The notes below the pieces were generated by a model. That model was not told where the DNA came from. It ran no database searches and saw only the letters and a program-made list of their open reading frames with translations. Below, piece after piece: positions 8,401-17,360 of a stretch of 18,653 nt of DNA. Source of the DNA: Chloromonas sp. AAM2 (taxonomy: Eukaryota; Chlorophyta; Chlorophyceae; Chlamydomonadales; Chlamydomonadaceae); NCBI GenBank assembly GCA_004335635.1, contig QAXH01006635.1, positions 31,774 through 50,426 on the forward strand, written 5' to 3'. The position numbers were made by a program, and so were the translations under genes. Position 1 is the first letter of the stretch; each line of letters opens with the position of its first letter.

Positions 8401-9557
8401 CAACCCAGGAAAAATTCTCGATGATTTCTGCAACTAGTCACGTGTCCGGATGTGCAGGATTGTACTTTTTGGAGAACCTACCGCCGGCTGCCGAGCGTGG
8501 CGCTGCAGTGGAGAGCTCATCTGAAGAGAGCGAAGACCTAGACTACAGCCCTGCGTGCCTCTCAGCGCTGGATGCAGGCCTGGCGGCCATGAACCAGGGA
8601 ACCATGATCGACCTGATCAAGCAGAAACCCGCAGCTGCAGGCGTGCGAGCAGGCGTGACAGCCGGGCCTCCGCAAGACAAAGTGGCAGCAGACCCTGCTG
8701 TTGTTTCCACAGGCACAGCCACAAGCACAGCAGCAGCTGGCAGTTTGCCGATTGCTACGACAGCAACGCAGCAGCAGCAACAGTACAGTGTGGAGAAGTT
8801 AGCCAGAAAGCTGACACATCGCCTGGGTAAGCTAGTAGGCAAGCTCCAGCCGGTGAGGAGGACGGAAAGTGCGGGTGGCGCTGACAGTCGCTTGGATCAG
8901 CACTTGTCAGGTGCTCTCAGTGGAGCCTCTCGGGGTGCGGCGGGAACGGCGGGCAAGGGCAACTGGGACAAGCTTCGCAGTGCTGCATCCAAGGTTGGCA
9001 ATGCCCTTACGAGTAAGGGTAGCAGTAGTAGTGGAGGGCGTGGTAACAGCTGGGATCGACCCGCCGCTAGCGCTACTGAGGCTGCTGTTTCTGCTACCGG
9101 TATCTCTCCTGGGGTTCAACCGGCGCGCCGGCGGATTGGCACTGCTATCACAAGCTCCCTTGAAGAGGCGCCCGGCTCATCTGGTCTTTCACGGTTGCTT
9201 TCCCATCAACCCGTTGGGGCTCTGGACGCATCTGCCACAGTTGCTCACGGCGGATCAACCACGGGGAGCAGCAGCTTGCGTGTTACGCCCTCGGGCACCA
9301 ATGGCGACTCAAACTGTGACGGTGGCGCATACCGTTGGGGTGAGCAGCATGGGAGTAGCAGCATGGAAGAGGCACGCGGCGATTGCAGCAGTGGCGGCAG
9401 TGGTGCAACAGTGAACTCCGAGCCTGCAACCAGTGGGTCAAAAGCCAGTCGTAAGGCGACACGCAGCAACTCGTTGCTTGACAGCTCGTCTGATGTGATG
9501 TCCAAGATTGGCAAGGCGTTCAAGAACCTGTCTGCAGACAAGAAGAAGGCGCTTTGA
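5475..9557 (+). CDS. Unrecognised 821-residue protein: membrane hairpin plus low-complexity tail with CPPW repeats
   Basis: Seven exons: 5475-5634, 5955-6172, 6393-6488, 6772-6825, 7110-7196, 7446-8196, 8458-9557. All six junctions keep the frame (two are phase 1, completing GTG and GGA codons; the rest are phase 0), with GTGCGT, GTGGGT, GTGAGT and GTGTGT type donors. Total 2466 nt. Residues 1-30 are a basic amphipathic start. Residues 31-48 and about 53-72 are two hydrophobic segments separated by FRAAG, which suggests a membrane hairpin. Residues 127-160 look helical (VLELLARPAEELC). From about 160 on the chain is mostly Ser/Ala/Gly/Thr-rich and probably disordered. Four CPPW motifs lie at residues 264-328. 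A lysine-rich helix (LGKRAKKAAEKAKHAAAEEA) ends near residue 437. A poly-Gln run and Ser/Gly-rich stretches follow, and the end is basic (KIGKAFKNLSADKKKAL). I recognise no family or function. The start is the first ATG that gives the hairpin. An upstream exon is possible. Confidence 0.85.
7620..7814 (+). repeat. Four CPPW-centred protein repeats in exon 6
   Basis: Cys-Pro-Pro-Trp occurs at residues 264, 283, 303 and 325 (codons from 7620), followed by Q/L-x-P-(F/L). A degenerate fifth (CPTP) is at 344. Three of the four are preceded by an acidic residue (DCPPWLKPL, DCPPWLTPL, ECPPWLAPL). Spacing is 19, 20 and 22 residues with Ser/Thr/Ala-rich linkers, so the unit is about 60 bp at the DNA level. 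Confidence 0.85.
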
Positions 9558-9591
9558 ATTGACGTGAGGCAAGGGCACACGGGTTGTGCAG

Positions 9592-9596
9592 TGTAA
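9592..9596 (+). terminator. Possible polyadenylation signal TGTAA
   Basis: TGTAA lies 34 nt after the TGA of the seven-exon gene. It is the algal signal in the right orientation. The implied 3' UTR would be short, so a more distal site is possible. Confidence 0.4.
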
Positions 9597-9599
9597 CAT

Positions 9600-9621
9600 G
9601 CTCCTTAGCTGCTCCTTAGCT
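9600..9621. repeat. 11-bp tandem duplication
   Basis: GCTCCTTAGCT occurs at 9600-9610 and again at 9611-9621, identical. No function is evident. Confidence 0.85.
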
Positions 9622-10448
9622 AAGTAACCCTGCTATCCATCGGTCACGGGAACTCTAGGGCTTCAAGCGCTGTTCAGAAACATATGATGTCAGCAAAGAG
9701 GCAAGGCGCTGCGGATGAAAGATGCATGGAGGAGTAGTACAGGGTGGCACAGTGCATGAGGTTCTTGAGGTGTTTGCCTATAGCATGGGGTTTTTCTGCA
9801 TGGTGCAGCGGTGAGTGGTTGCAGTGGTTGAGAAAGGCGGGTTTTAGCTCTTGGCAGCATCCTGTGTGTCGCAGCTATGGTGTAGAAAGTCAAGTGCGTG
9901 CATGCGCATAGGCTGACAATGCTTCCAATGTGTGGCTACTTTCAGCCATAGTCGTATGAAAAAGAATGACTTCAGTGCAGGACGCAGACATTGATTCAGG
10001 ACGGGCATTCCTCTCCGTGGCCAGTGCTCGTGCTTACTCATGGTAGCGATATCTGCACTCTTCTCTCTTTCCAGTGCCATTTCGTGGCACATGAAGGACA
10101 TGTAGCACTCCCCATCATTATGCGTGGTGTGAGATGTCGGACACGCTCTGTGATCCACACCAGCACTCCACACTGCATGTCAAACACATGAACGAAAACT
10201 TCAGAATTACTTGAGGGGAGGGATTCCAGCCCGCCCAATCTACAAGTGAAGGGGATTGCGACACACCTGGATAGTAATGCATTCACAGTCCCTTCCAATG
10301 CTATCAACCAGACGCTTGTTCTGCACATGCTTGGTGACGCGCTCTTGAGTGGTTGCTCAGCTTTGTATGCACTCTCTGTGTGCATTGCACTGCTGCTGGA
10401 TTTGAATCCAGCTGGTCATCTTATTCTGATTTTAGCAGGAATAGGTCA

Positions 10449-10594
10449 GCTGGGGTGGTTTGATCCAAACACGCATGGGGCTCCACTCGACCTCTTGCAC
10501 AACCTGGTTCAACCATATGTACCCCAGTGTGCGCACGCCTGACTGTTGGACCGCTCATTACAGTGACATCCCCTATTTCCGATCGTCTCAGTAC
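10449..10594 (+). repeat. Dispersed repeat family 2, copy a
   Basis: Runs from GCTGGGGTGGTTTGATCCAA to TTTCCGATCGTCTCAGTA. It matches the reverse complement of 16631-16730 over most of its length. Copy a carries about 46 extra bases after GATCCAA that the copy near 16700 lacks. Shared blocks include ATATGTACCCC, TGACTGTTG and CCGCTCATT. Confidence 0.8.
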
Positions 10595-11463
10595 TTGGAG
10601 AAGGGGATGCATGTCTCTGCCCCTCTATGCAGCTTTCCACCGTGGCCTGCTGGCCTTCTAGTGTCCCAGGGGAAAGCAGACGGGAAAGCATATGCTTTGA
10701 AACGGCACCTGCCACTGCTCAGACGCTGCATGTATGGGCTATCACACATGAGGTGGCGGTGGTCGCCCACCATGCATTCAGTGTGCCAAGGCGCTATTGT
10801 GTGGGTTTGATGGAAAGCAGGGCCATTTGCAGGATGTCTCAATCTGGACAACCAATTGATTGCGCGTGGGGCTGATGCTACCATATGCAGCAATCGCATC
10901 TTTCCATGGGTTGTTTCTGCTGTAGCGCATTTTCTGATTCTGCTCTTTTGAGAGATTGCCTATTGATCTTCAGAGGAAACAACCATCGTACAACTGGCCC
11001 ACTGTAGACAGCTACACCGTTAGATTTGAAAATGCACAGCACAGGAAATTGAGGTCAGAGAAACAGGTGGCTGGACAACACTCTTTCTGCAGTCTGGGTG
11101 CAAAGACAATCAGTGCTGTGGGCAGACGGCGTCTGATCAATGACTGTGATTATGGCGGAGGCTAGCAAGGCTAACATACATGGCCAACGTTACACATTGT
11201 GAGGCCAACATCACCAGCCGTCCTCAGTGCTTGTGTGGGTAGGTGGCTCGCCACCTGTGCAATTCCTTATGGATACGGTTAGCGGCTGTTTGGCTCAAGG
11301 GAGCGCCGCACCCTCTCTTATCATGGGGACTCAGTGGCTTGGCCAAGCTGTCGTGTCTTTCAACGTGTTTGCCTGGATGTCGTGCATGGTTTACCTTCGT
11401 TCTCAGGCCTCTGGCGCCTGTTGGATGCCTCACACCCCTTGGAGGCATTTGATTGCACGATTG

Positions 11464-11519
11464 TACAGTGACCCACTTGAGATCGCCTCAGTATCCGATC
11501 ATCCTATAGGGTTTTCAAC
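11464..11519 (+). repeat. Dispersed repeat family 2, copy c (partial)
   Basis: Contains TACAGTGACC, CGCCTCAGTATCCGATC and TAGGGTTTTCAAC. The last two blocks match the reverse complement of the copy at 16608-16676 (CAGTATCCGATC, GGGTTTCAACC). Copy a shares the CAGTGAC...CTCAGTA part. More diverged than copies a and b. Confidence 0.65.
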
Positions 11520-12123
11520 TGCAAAGGGAATGGCACCCCATGGTGGTTCTGTCAACCACCTGCTTCCTGCATACTTTGTACTTTGATACAAGTTGAGGCA
11601 TGAGCTGCCACCTCGCCTGCCATTCTCACCAGCCAACACGCATCATTACAAGGACAACAATTTCAACAAGCAGACCAAATCATAGCGCTAGTGTTGCCTT
11701 TTGTAGCTGTAAGAGTACATCTGCCTCCAGGAGCCCACTGCACAGGGTAAACTTGTCCTGCTGCCAGGCTAGCAGGCATGCTCAGTCTCTCTGTGTAACG
11801 ATTATTTTGCCTGGGACTTGCCAAGGTCGTCTGCACGTTTGCCCACTGGGCTGGTGCTGGAGACTCTGCTTGGCTCTGTGCGTGTTCTGGCCAGTGTTGG
11901 CACATCCAACGCTGACTTTGCTTGCAGCTGCTTTCCGTGGTTGGTTTTGTGCTTCTGGCGTTCCATGCCAGGTAGAGCTGGTAACCAGTGTGGAAGGTCT
12001 GCGAAGGTTCACCCTTCTAGCTTCAACTGGTTATATACACCTCTCTGGAGAGAGAGACGTACTACAGTCGCTCCATCCAAAGAACTCGGACAGCCACCAT
12101 AGGCTGTCCCACACCACCCGCAA

Positions 12124-12144
12124 ATTGTCCCAGAAATGGCAAAC
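12124..12144 (-). repeat. 21-bp dispersed repeat, copy 2
   Basis: Plus strand reads ATTGTCCCAGAAATGGCAAA then C, one mismatch from the consensus, and is followed by a T run (TATTTTTTTTG). It lies 645 bp before the start of gene A. Confidence 0.8.
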
Positions 12145-12788
12145 TATTTTTTTTGTCTGGCTGTGACTACAACCCTAGGCAGAACTGGACAGCTCCACTG
12201 CCGCCATACAAATGGTACATTAGTAGTACTGTCATGTACTTCGTACAGGGCAGACAGAACAAATTTGACCCTGATGGTGTTGTGGCATCCGACGAGAAGT
12301 ATCAGCGAGAGCCGCATTTGTAATCTGCGGCGTGTTGGCCCCACAACCGTAAGCAACATCGCAGTCTTGAGACGCACATTCAAGAATCCATGCGCTTCAG
12401 GACATTGTTCTGCGATGCGTTCGGTCAGCAACATGCTGGGGTGCGGAAGGTCGCAAGAGCAATGCAAGGGAGGAGTGTAATCGTCTCCCAATCCTCACAT
12501 TTGTCGATCGCGAAGGACAAAGGTGGATGAGCACAACTCTGTATTCCATCAAAAGTCGTGCACGATCTGGTCCCGTGCGAAGCCGTCATGGGCAAGTGGC
12601 CCCCCGGCATGGCGGGAGGTCGCATGGCGTTCAGCACATTTGACAGATGGGGAGGGGGCGGGGTCGCTACCACTCAATTCTGTTATACATCAGGCCACCC
12701 TCGGACGATAATGCGACCTTTAGCTTCAATGCTTGGACCGCGCTACGGTTCATTTTAGCTTTTCTCCGTGCCAGTCAGCCGCACGTCC

Positions 12789-14185
12789 ATGGCGGAGTAC
12801 GTCAAGCATGGGATGCTGTCCACACTGCTTTCCGCGCTCGTCGTTGTTGCAGTCGCGGAGCGCATGCGGGCCGGTAAGCGCGCACTGCCATTTCAGCACG
12901 TGTTGGTGACTTGCTGCCCATGGCGACGCCTCCGCCTGCATATGAAAGCCGCACCACCCGCAACAGAAACCACAGGGCGCTCATAGGCCCTGAATCAAAT
13001 GCCCTAGTCCACATCAACAGTCAAAGCAATCAATAGAGCTGAGTGGCAAAAGAGGTCTCCCGCATACGACTATCATTACGGTACCAGCCCGGTGTCAACG
13101 CCACGCCGTGCCCCTGCCGGATCTCGGTCTGTATCCAGTCGATCAATGCCGTGCATTTCTGACTTTGTCACTGTCCTGTACTGCGTGCTCTTTGTTTGCA
13201 GGTGGGCGCGAACTAATGCAGGGCAGATGTAAGATTGAGCGGGGGTGAAGGGGCGCAGTACACGAACCATGCAAAAGGGTTTGGAGAAACGCATCAGATC
13301 TGTGACGGCTGAAATCCGTTGTTGGGATTACCAACACCTGCTTGGTTCGGTCATTGTCGTTTGCTTTTGCCTCGCAGTAGATCTGCAAATCTGCAGAGAC
13401 GTGAGAACAAGCCAGAGCTCTGCCATGATCATGTATTGACGCCCTTCGCCGTTCTGCGCGCCTGCAGTTAGCCTGACCGCCATCAACACCCCAGACTACC
13501 CGCTGTACCCAGGGGCCCCGATCATATCAAAGACATACACGTTCACAGCTGATAAAGAGTCGCCCCCCGAACCAGCACCAGCACCACCGCCACCACCACC
13601 AGCACCAGCACCCACAGCACCACCACCTGCCTCATCTGGAGGAGGTGGTGGAGGTGGCAGTGGTCCCGGGGTGGGTGCGTGTTCCAAAGCCAGCTCAGCT
13701 TTACCCATGCACGGAAGGTTAACCACCAGATGAGCAGATGCAACCAGATATGAGCAGATGCAGAAAAGCAGAACCGACTTAGACAACTAGTAGCGCGGTT
13801 CGTCTGCCATATGCCTGGCCGCTTGAGCAAGTCAGCCCTACCAGGCAGTCTCCTAACCAGTTCCATACATCCGGGGCTGCACTGGTCTTAGTTATCCATG
13901 CTGCCCAGGGTTCGCAGGCGTCGCACAATCCAGCATCAGCAAACAGCTTCCTGCATATGTTGTGCTGCTCCCTTCACCATGATAGCATTGAGGTCCATTG
14001 CTCATTCTACACCACATTGTGCTGCGTGTCTGCAGGTGATTATCAACATTCTGTCAGGAGGAGCCGCTGGTGGTGGTGGTGGTGGTGGTGGTGCTCCTCC
14101 CCCACCCCCCTCCGCCCCCGCCGCCTGCATCCGCACCCCCACCGCCACCCGTTGTTCAGAAATCGTTATCCGTTTCCAAGGGTAG
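12789..14185 (+). CDS. Gene A: probable secreted Pro/Gly-rich wall or matrix protein, paralogue of gene B
   Basis: Exons 12789-12873, 13202-13228, 13468-13670 and 14036-14185; donors GTAAGC, GTAAGA, GTGGGT; phases 1, 1, 0; 154 residues. Exon 1 encodes a signal peptide (hydrophobic residues 9-23, Ala-Val-Ala at 21-23). The 27-nt exon 2 encodes GGRELMQGR, reminiscent of the RRLLQ-type motif after algal signal peptides. Exon 3 starts FSLTAINTPDYPLYPGAP, then KTYTFTADKE, then a Pro/Ala tract and a Gly run. Exon 4 opens VIINILSGG, has a Gly run, then prolines, and stops at TAG 14183. The order (Pro then Gly, intron, Gly then Pro) is mirrored. In exon 4 another frame gives a longer Pro run and then VVQKSLSVSKGSYLSKMF, stopping at 14237, so the true C-terminus is uncertain. 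Probably an extracellular hydroxyproline-rich type glycoprotein. No enzyme motif is seen. Confidence 0.72.
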
Positions 14186-14351
14186 CTACTTATCCAAGAT
14201 GTTTGCTGCGCTTCCCACTGTCACATTTGACGGGTAGGATATTGTGCCGGGATGCTCGAATGCTCAAGGCACCACCCAGATGAGCTTGTTCCGCAGCAGC
14301 TGGAAAGGCGTACAATATGGGTGGAAAGCAAAAGCTAAGACAGAGCGTGGG

Positions 14352-14356
14352 TGTAA
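14352..14356 (+). terminator. Possible polyadenylation signal TGTAA of gene A
   Basis: TGTAA lies 167 nt after the TAG at 14183 (or about 115 nt after the alternative stop at 14235-14237). It sits directly before the MITE-like element starting at 14367. Confidence 0.4.
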
Positions 14357-14366
14357 GAAAAAAGAT

Positions 14367-14708
14367 GTTTGCCAGTTCTGGGACAATTCTGGGACTCCCA
14401 GTTCTGGAGCAGTTGGTGTGCGACTCCTTGTGTGTTTTGCCACCGAGAAGTCGCCGTTGTGTTGTTAAACGGGGTGTTGTTTACCCAGCTGTGAATTTTA
14501 TCGGGTCACCGGATTTAGAATACGTAAGAAATGGTTACAACTCACTTATGTGACAAAAATAACGATCCCAACACCCGTTCAACAACACAACACGAGGACA
14601 AAAATAATAATAAGAAAATCCACACTCACTGCGTCAAATCGTTTGGGACAGGTGGCCACACATGCGGTTTCAGTGACAGACGCAAAAACTGTCCCAGAAC
14701 TGGCAAAC
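14367..14708. mobile_element. MITE-like element bounded by the 21-bp repeat in inverted orientation
   Basis: The left end (14367-14387) reads GTTTGCCAGTTCTGGGACAA and the right end (14688-14708) reads ...TGTCCCAGAACTGGCAAAC, so the two ends are inverted repeats of about 19-20 bp, 342 bp apart. A-rich sequence flanks the left and T-rich sequence the right, extending the inversion loosely. The left end also has an internal second CCAGTTCTGG at 14399-14408. No transposase lies inside. No clear target-site duplication was found by eye. The pair could instead be two independent solo ends. Confidence 0.5.
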
Positions 14709-14807
14709 TTCCTTTTTGGCTTCGACTGCTTGTGTGAATGTGCATTGATTGGCCTGCTACACAATCCGGCAGAGCACACCAGGAATTCACGGGTTGTCAC
14801 TGATAGT

Positions 14808-14823
14808 ACAAGAGCCTGTGGCA
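14808..14823. repeat. 16-bp repeat shared with 15532-15547
   Basis: ACAAGAGCCTGTGGCA is identical at both places. In each case it lies 65-100 bp beyond a 21-bp repeat copy on the same side, so the element probably extends to include it. Confidence 0.75.
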
Positions 14824-15225
14824 AAGTGCCCAAGAGCAATCACAGACAGAGGCACGGCTTTAGACCAGTACGAATATGTTTAGAGGTTGACTGCCTTGAA
14901 TCAAATGCCTTGAATCAAGGCATGGAATCAAAAATGCACGGCTGCATCACATGCTTTCAACTTAAAGCGCGTCTTGCGGAAAGTGATTCAGATACTGAGT
15001 CTTATGCGGTGCTGTTTCCTTAACTAGCAGGTGTTCAGAGTCACAGGTGTTTGTGTGATGCAGCACGTGCTCACAAACTCTCAGATGGTCTGAGAGCCTC
15101 TCACTTGAGGGGGAGGGCATCCATAGGATTGACTGGTCACAGAGTCTCACTCTGACGTCAAACAAGGGTCGGAATGCTTGGCCGACGGCAGGAGTCTACC
15201 AACTTGTCTACCAACTGGAACACTC

Positions 15226-15239
15226 GGTGGCGACTTACA
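15226..15239. repeat. 14-bp repeat shared with 17107-17120
   Basis: GGTGGCGACTTACA is present at both places. At 17107 it runs directly into a 21-bp repeat copy. At 15226 it is about 220 bp before one. Confidence 0.6.
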
Positions 15240-15446
15240 TCACAAACTTTTGAAGCCGGTATGCCAGTATGGCAGACATGACCCATCACGCTAACCATTT
15301 TCAGACAAAGTGTGACAGCGGTTCTGGTTCATGACTTGGATAACATGTCAGGAGGTTGTTTGTCCCAGAAGTGGCACGACAACCGGAGGCGCCCTCAAAA
15401 TCTCCCACTTCGTAACAAACCCAGTGGAACCGTGAGACACACAAGA

Positions 15447-15467
15447 ATTGTCCCAGAACTGGCAAAC
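15447..15467 (-). repeat. 21-bp dispersed repeat, copy 5
   Basis: Plus strand reads ATTGTCCCAGAACTGGCAAA then C, a perfect match to the consensus, followed by a nine-base T run. Confidence 0.85.
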
Positions 15468-15531
15468 ATTTTTTTTTGGTAACATCTTTTTTGTAGCAGA
15501 ACAGTGTGTCAGGCAAACACGCGCGTCCCCC

Positions 15532-15547
15532 ACAAGAGCCTGTGGCA
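15532..15547. repeat. 16-bp repeat shared with 14808-14823
   Basis: Second copy of ACAAGAGCCTGTGGCA, 65 bp after the 21-bp repeat at 15447-15467. Confidence 0.75.
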
Positions 15548-16607
15548 TGGTACCCCCCAAGGCGCTGGTGGATGACGCAGGTGGTGCCATTCTGTTCTGC
15601 AGCTGCGTGTTGTTGCGGATATATGGAGCCTGGATGTCATCTTGGAAGCCACCCAAATTTCCTGCACTTGGGCACCGTACAGGTTGATTTCTGCATCGTA
15701 AGACGAGCACGTAAGAGCATGGCCAACCTCAGACCACCACCATCAGCTTTTACGCTCAGTACACCAATCCTTACTGGTCGTTTGTAGCTTTTTATAACCG
15801 CAAGAGAGTATCTATTCAGGTGTTTGAGTGCAGGCGACTTTCTGCAATGACCAGGAGGGTTGGCCTTAAGGCTGGCACGCTGATGATTTCCTGTGGGTGG
15901 AGTGGGCACTTCATTGATAAACTTCTTTTTTGTTTACAGGTATGCACGAGTGCATGTAGCGGTGCTTGTCCTTGTGTCATAACATGTATGCATCTTACCT
16001 GGCACACATTGTGACATTTACGGTATTTGCAACAATTTGTCGGTTTGACCCTTCCTCGTACGCCTGTCGCTTTGACATGTAATTGCTCTTGGAGTTGTTG
16101 TCGGAATCATGTAAGAGGGCGGAAATGCCTGAAATGGGAGGCAGTCAAAACTGAGGGCGAGGCAAGTTGGCTTACGGTTGTGTCACTCATCTACTGCTAC
16201 CTTCCAAAGGGAGCATCAGCACGGCTCACATGACCCTCCACAGTGTGATTGAATACTCACAACAGTAAACGCAAGTCGAGTACTCACAGACGCAAGTCAT
16301 CTGTATGGCAAGCAAGCACCCACAGTAGCAGTGGCCCCCCTCCTAGAGACATTTTCGCTCCTGGAGACATTTCCCTACGACAAGCACGCTTAATACTTAC
16401 AGACGTGCAGGCAAGCGTCAGATCTCTTCGACCTCTGATTTGGATGAGCCAGCTGTATGGCCCCTCACTCGCCTTGCTACCAAAATCCCATACCGCACCT
16501 GACATCAGTCAATGCGTCTCTGCTCCGTTGGCGCGATGAGCAATGCAGAGAAGAGCATGACAGACGAAGTGCTCAAAATCGCTCACCAGGAAACCTGTTC
16601 AACTAGG

Positions 16608-16730
16608 TTGAAACCCTTACGGGCAGATCGGATACTGAGACGATCGGAAATAAGGCATGGCACTGAAATGAGCGGCTCAACAGTCATGCGTGCGAACACA
16701 GGGGTACATATTGGATCAAACCACCCCAGC
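16608..16730 (-). repeat. Dispersed repeat family 2, copy b
   Basis: Its reverse complement begins GCTGGGGTGGTTTGATCCAA and runs through ATATGTACCCC, GACTGTTGAGCCGCTCATT and TTTCCGATCGTCTCAGTA to GGGTTTCAACC. The first blocks match 10449-10594 and the last match 11464-11519, so this copy links the other two. Confidence 0.8.
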
Positions 16731-16988
16731 CGGGCCCGCTTCACCATCTTTGGGTGATCTACATCGCCCAAACCCTCGCCGCCTAACCTAGTGAGGTGCG
16801 TCAACCAAATTGAAGGCTTGCCGGGCTGTTGCGTCATCTGCGATGGTTGCGGAAAACTGCCGTGTACAAGCGGACCCCAACCATCGTCAGCAGAGAGACC
16901 TGATTGACCAACTCGCTGTACCAGGCGAGCGCAAGAGAATGAGGTGATGATGCAACGCAGCATAGAAATGCGGAATCTGACACATGCA

Positions 16989-17041
16989 CGCAACCCAAGT
17001 ACTGTTATAAGTTCTGTTGCGCAACCCAAGTACGTTATAAG
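16989..17041. repeat. Spaced direct repeat of about 21 bp
   Basis: CGCAACCCAAGTACTGTTATAAG (16989-17011, counted with its extra TG) recurs as CGCAACCCAAGTACGTTATAAG at 17020-17041, separated by TTCTGTTG. Confidence 0.7.
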
Positions 17042-17106
17042 GTTGCCGATAAAATCACGACGACGGAACCGCGAGAGCGAAGCAAGCGACTAGACCGGAC
17101 CGACTT

Positions 17107-17120
17107 GGTGGCGACTTACA
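17107..17120. repeat. 14-bp repeat shared with 15226-15239
   Basis: Second copy of GGTGGCGACTTACA, abutting the 21-bp repeat at 17123-17143. Confidence 0.6.
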
Positions 17121-17122
17121 AA

Positions 17123-17143
17123 ATTGTCCCAGAACTGGCAAAC
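17123..17143 (-). repeat. 21-bp dispersed repeat, copy 6
   Basis: Plus strand reads ATTGTCCCAGAACTGGCAAA then C, a perfect consensus copy followed by AGCTTTTGTTTTTGG. It lies 218 bp before the start codon of gene B. Confidence 0.85.
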
Positions 17144-17360
17144 AGCTTTTGTTTTTGGTGACCGTTCCTTCCTAATATTCCATACATCCGTCGACCATCA
17201 TGTATCCGGTAATGGTGGCCGACTTGACAAGTGGTGCACCTGTCACAGCACCTGTCGCTCCCCAGAACGCATGGTACTTAGCGAAAGGCGCACCTGCGAG
17301 AACCACAGGTCCCTCGAAATCCGCAGGCCTTTTGAAGCAAGGGCATGTAAGACGCTTCTC

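Larger units (their letters stand above)
9622..12788. other. Long stretch without a supported gene; contains dispersed repeats
   Basis: No recognisable protein on either strand. It holds two copies of a dispersed repeat (10449-10594 and 11464-11519) and one 21-bp terminal-like repeat (12124-12144). The open frames at 11227-11586 (+) and 12144-12491 (-) are the most protein-like, but they lack known motifs or supporting splice pairs. They overlap or abut the repeats, so they are more likely relics of mobile DNA. The last few hundred bases before 12789 should contain the promoter of gene A. Confidence 0.5.
14709..17360. other. Intergenic stretch between genes A and B, rich in repeat remnants
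   Basis: No gene is supported. It contains 21-bp repeat copies at 15447 and 17123, a weaker trace near 15370 (TGTCCCAGAAGTGGCA), and a 16-bp sequence ACAAGAGCCTGTGGCA shared by 14808-14823 and 15532-15547. It also holds the 14-bp GGTGGCGACTTACA at 15226 and 17107, and an inverted copy of repeat family 2. The minus-strand open frame over 15348-15710 spans the 15447 repeat and may be a relic of the element's own coding or tail region. I recognise nothing in it. Confidence 0.5.

Noticed and set aside
8869..9414. A 181-codon open frame inside exon 7 in another frame
   Set aside because: It is a shadow of the Ser/Gly/Ala-rich reading frame. The 395-codon frame matches the splice phase from the previous exon and ends in a natural basic tail.
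11930..11975. Possible hydrophobic exon LLSVVGFVLLAFHAR after a TTGCAG acceptor
   Set aside because: The acceptor is good, but no upstream exon in phase could be found and the frame stops at once. Too little to support a gene.
12144..12491. 115-codon minus-strand frame as a gene
   Set aside because: It begins and ends without splice or family support and abuts a 21-bp repeat copy. Composition is not clearly coding.
13378..13401. An extra microexon in gene A between exons 2 and 3 (CTCGCAG...GTGAGA)
   Set aside because: Including it shifts the phase and brings a stop into the conserved TPDYPLYPGAP exon. Gene B has no counterpart.
15226..17120. GGTGGCGACTTACA as a retrotransposon primer binding site
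   Set aside because: It resembles such sites only loosely. No LTR ending in CA precedes it and no gag or pol follows.
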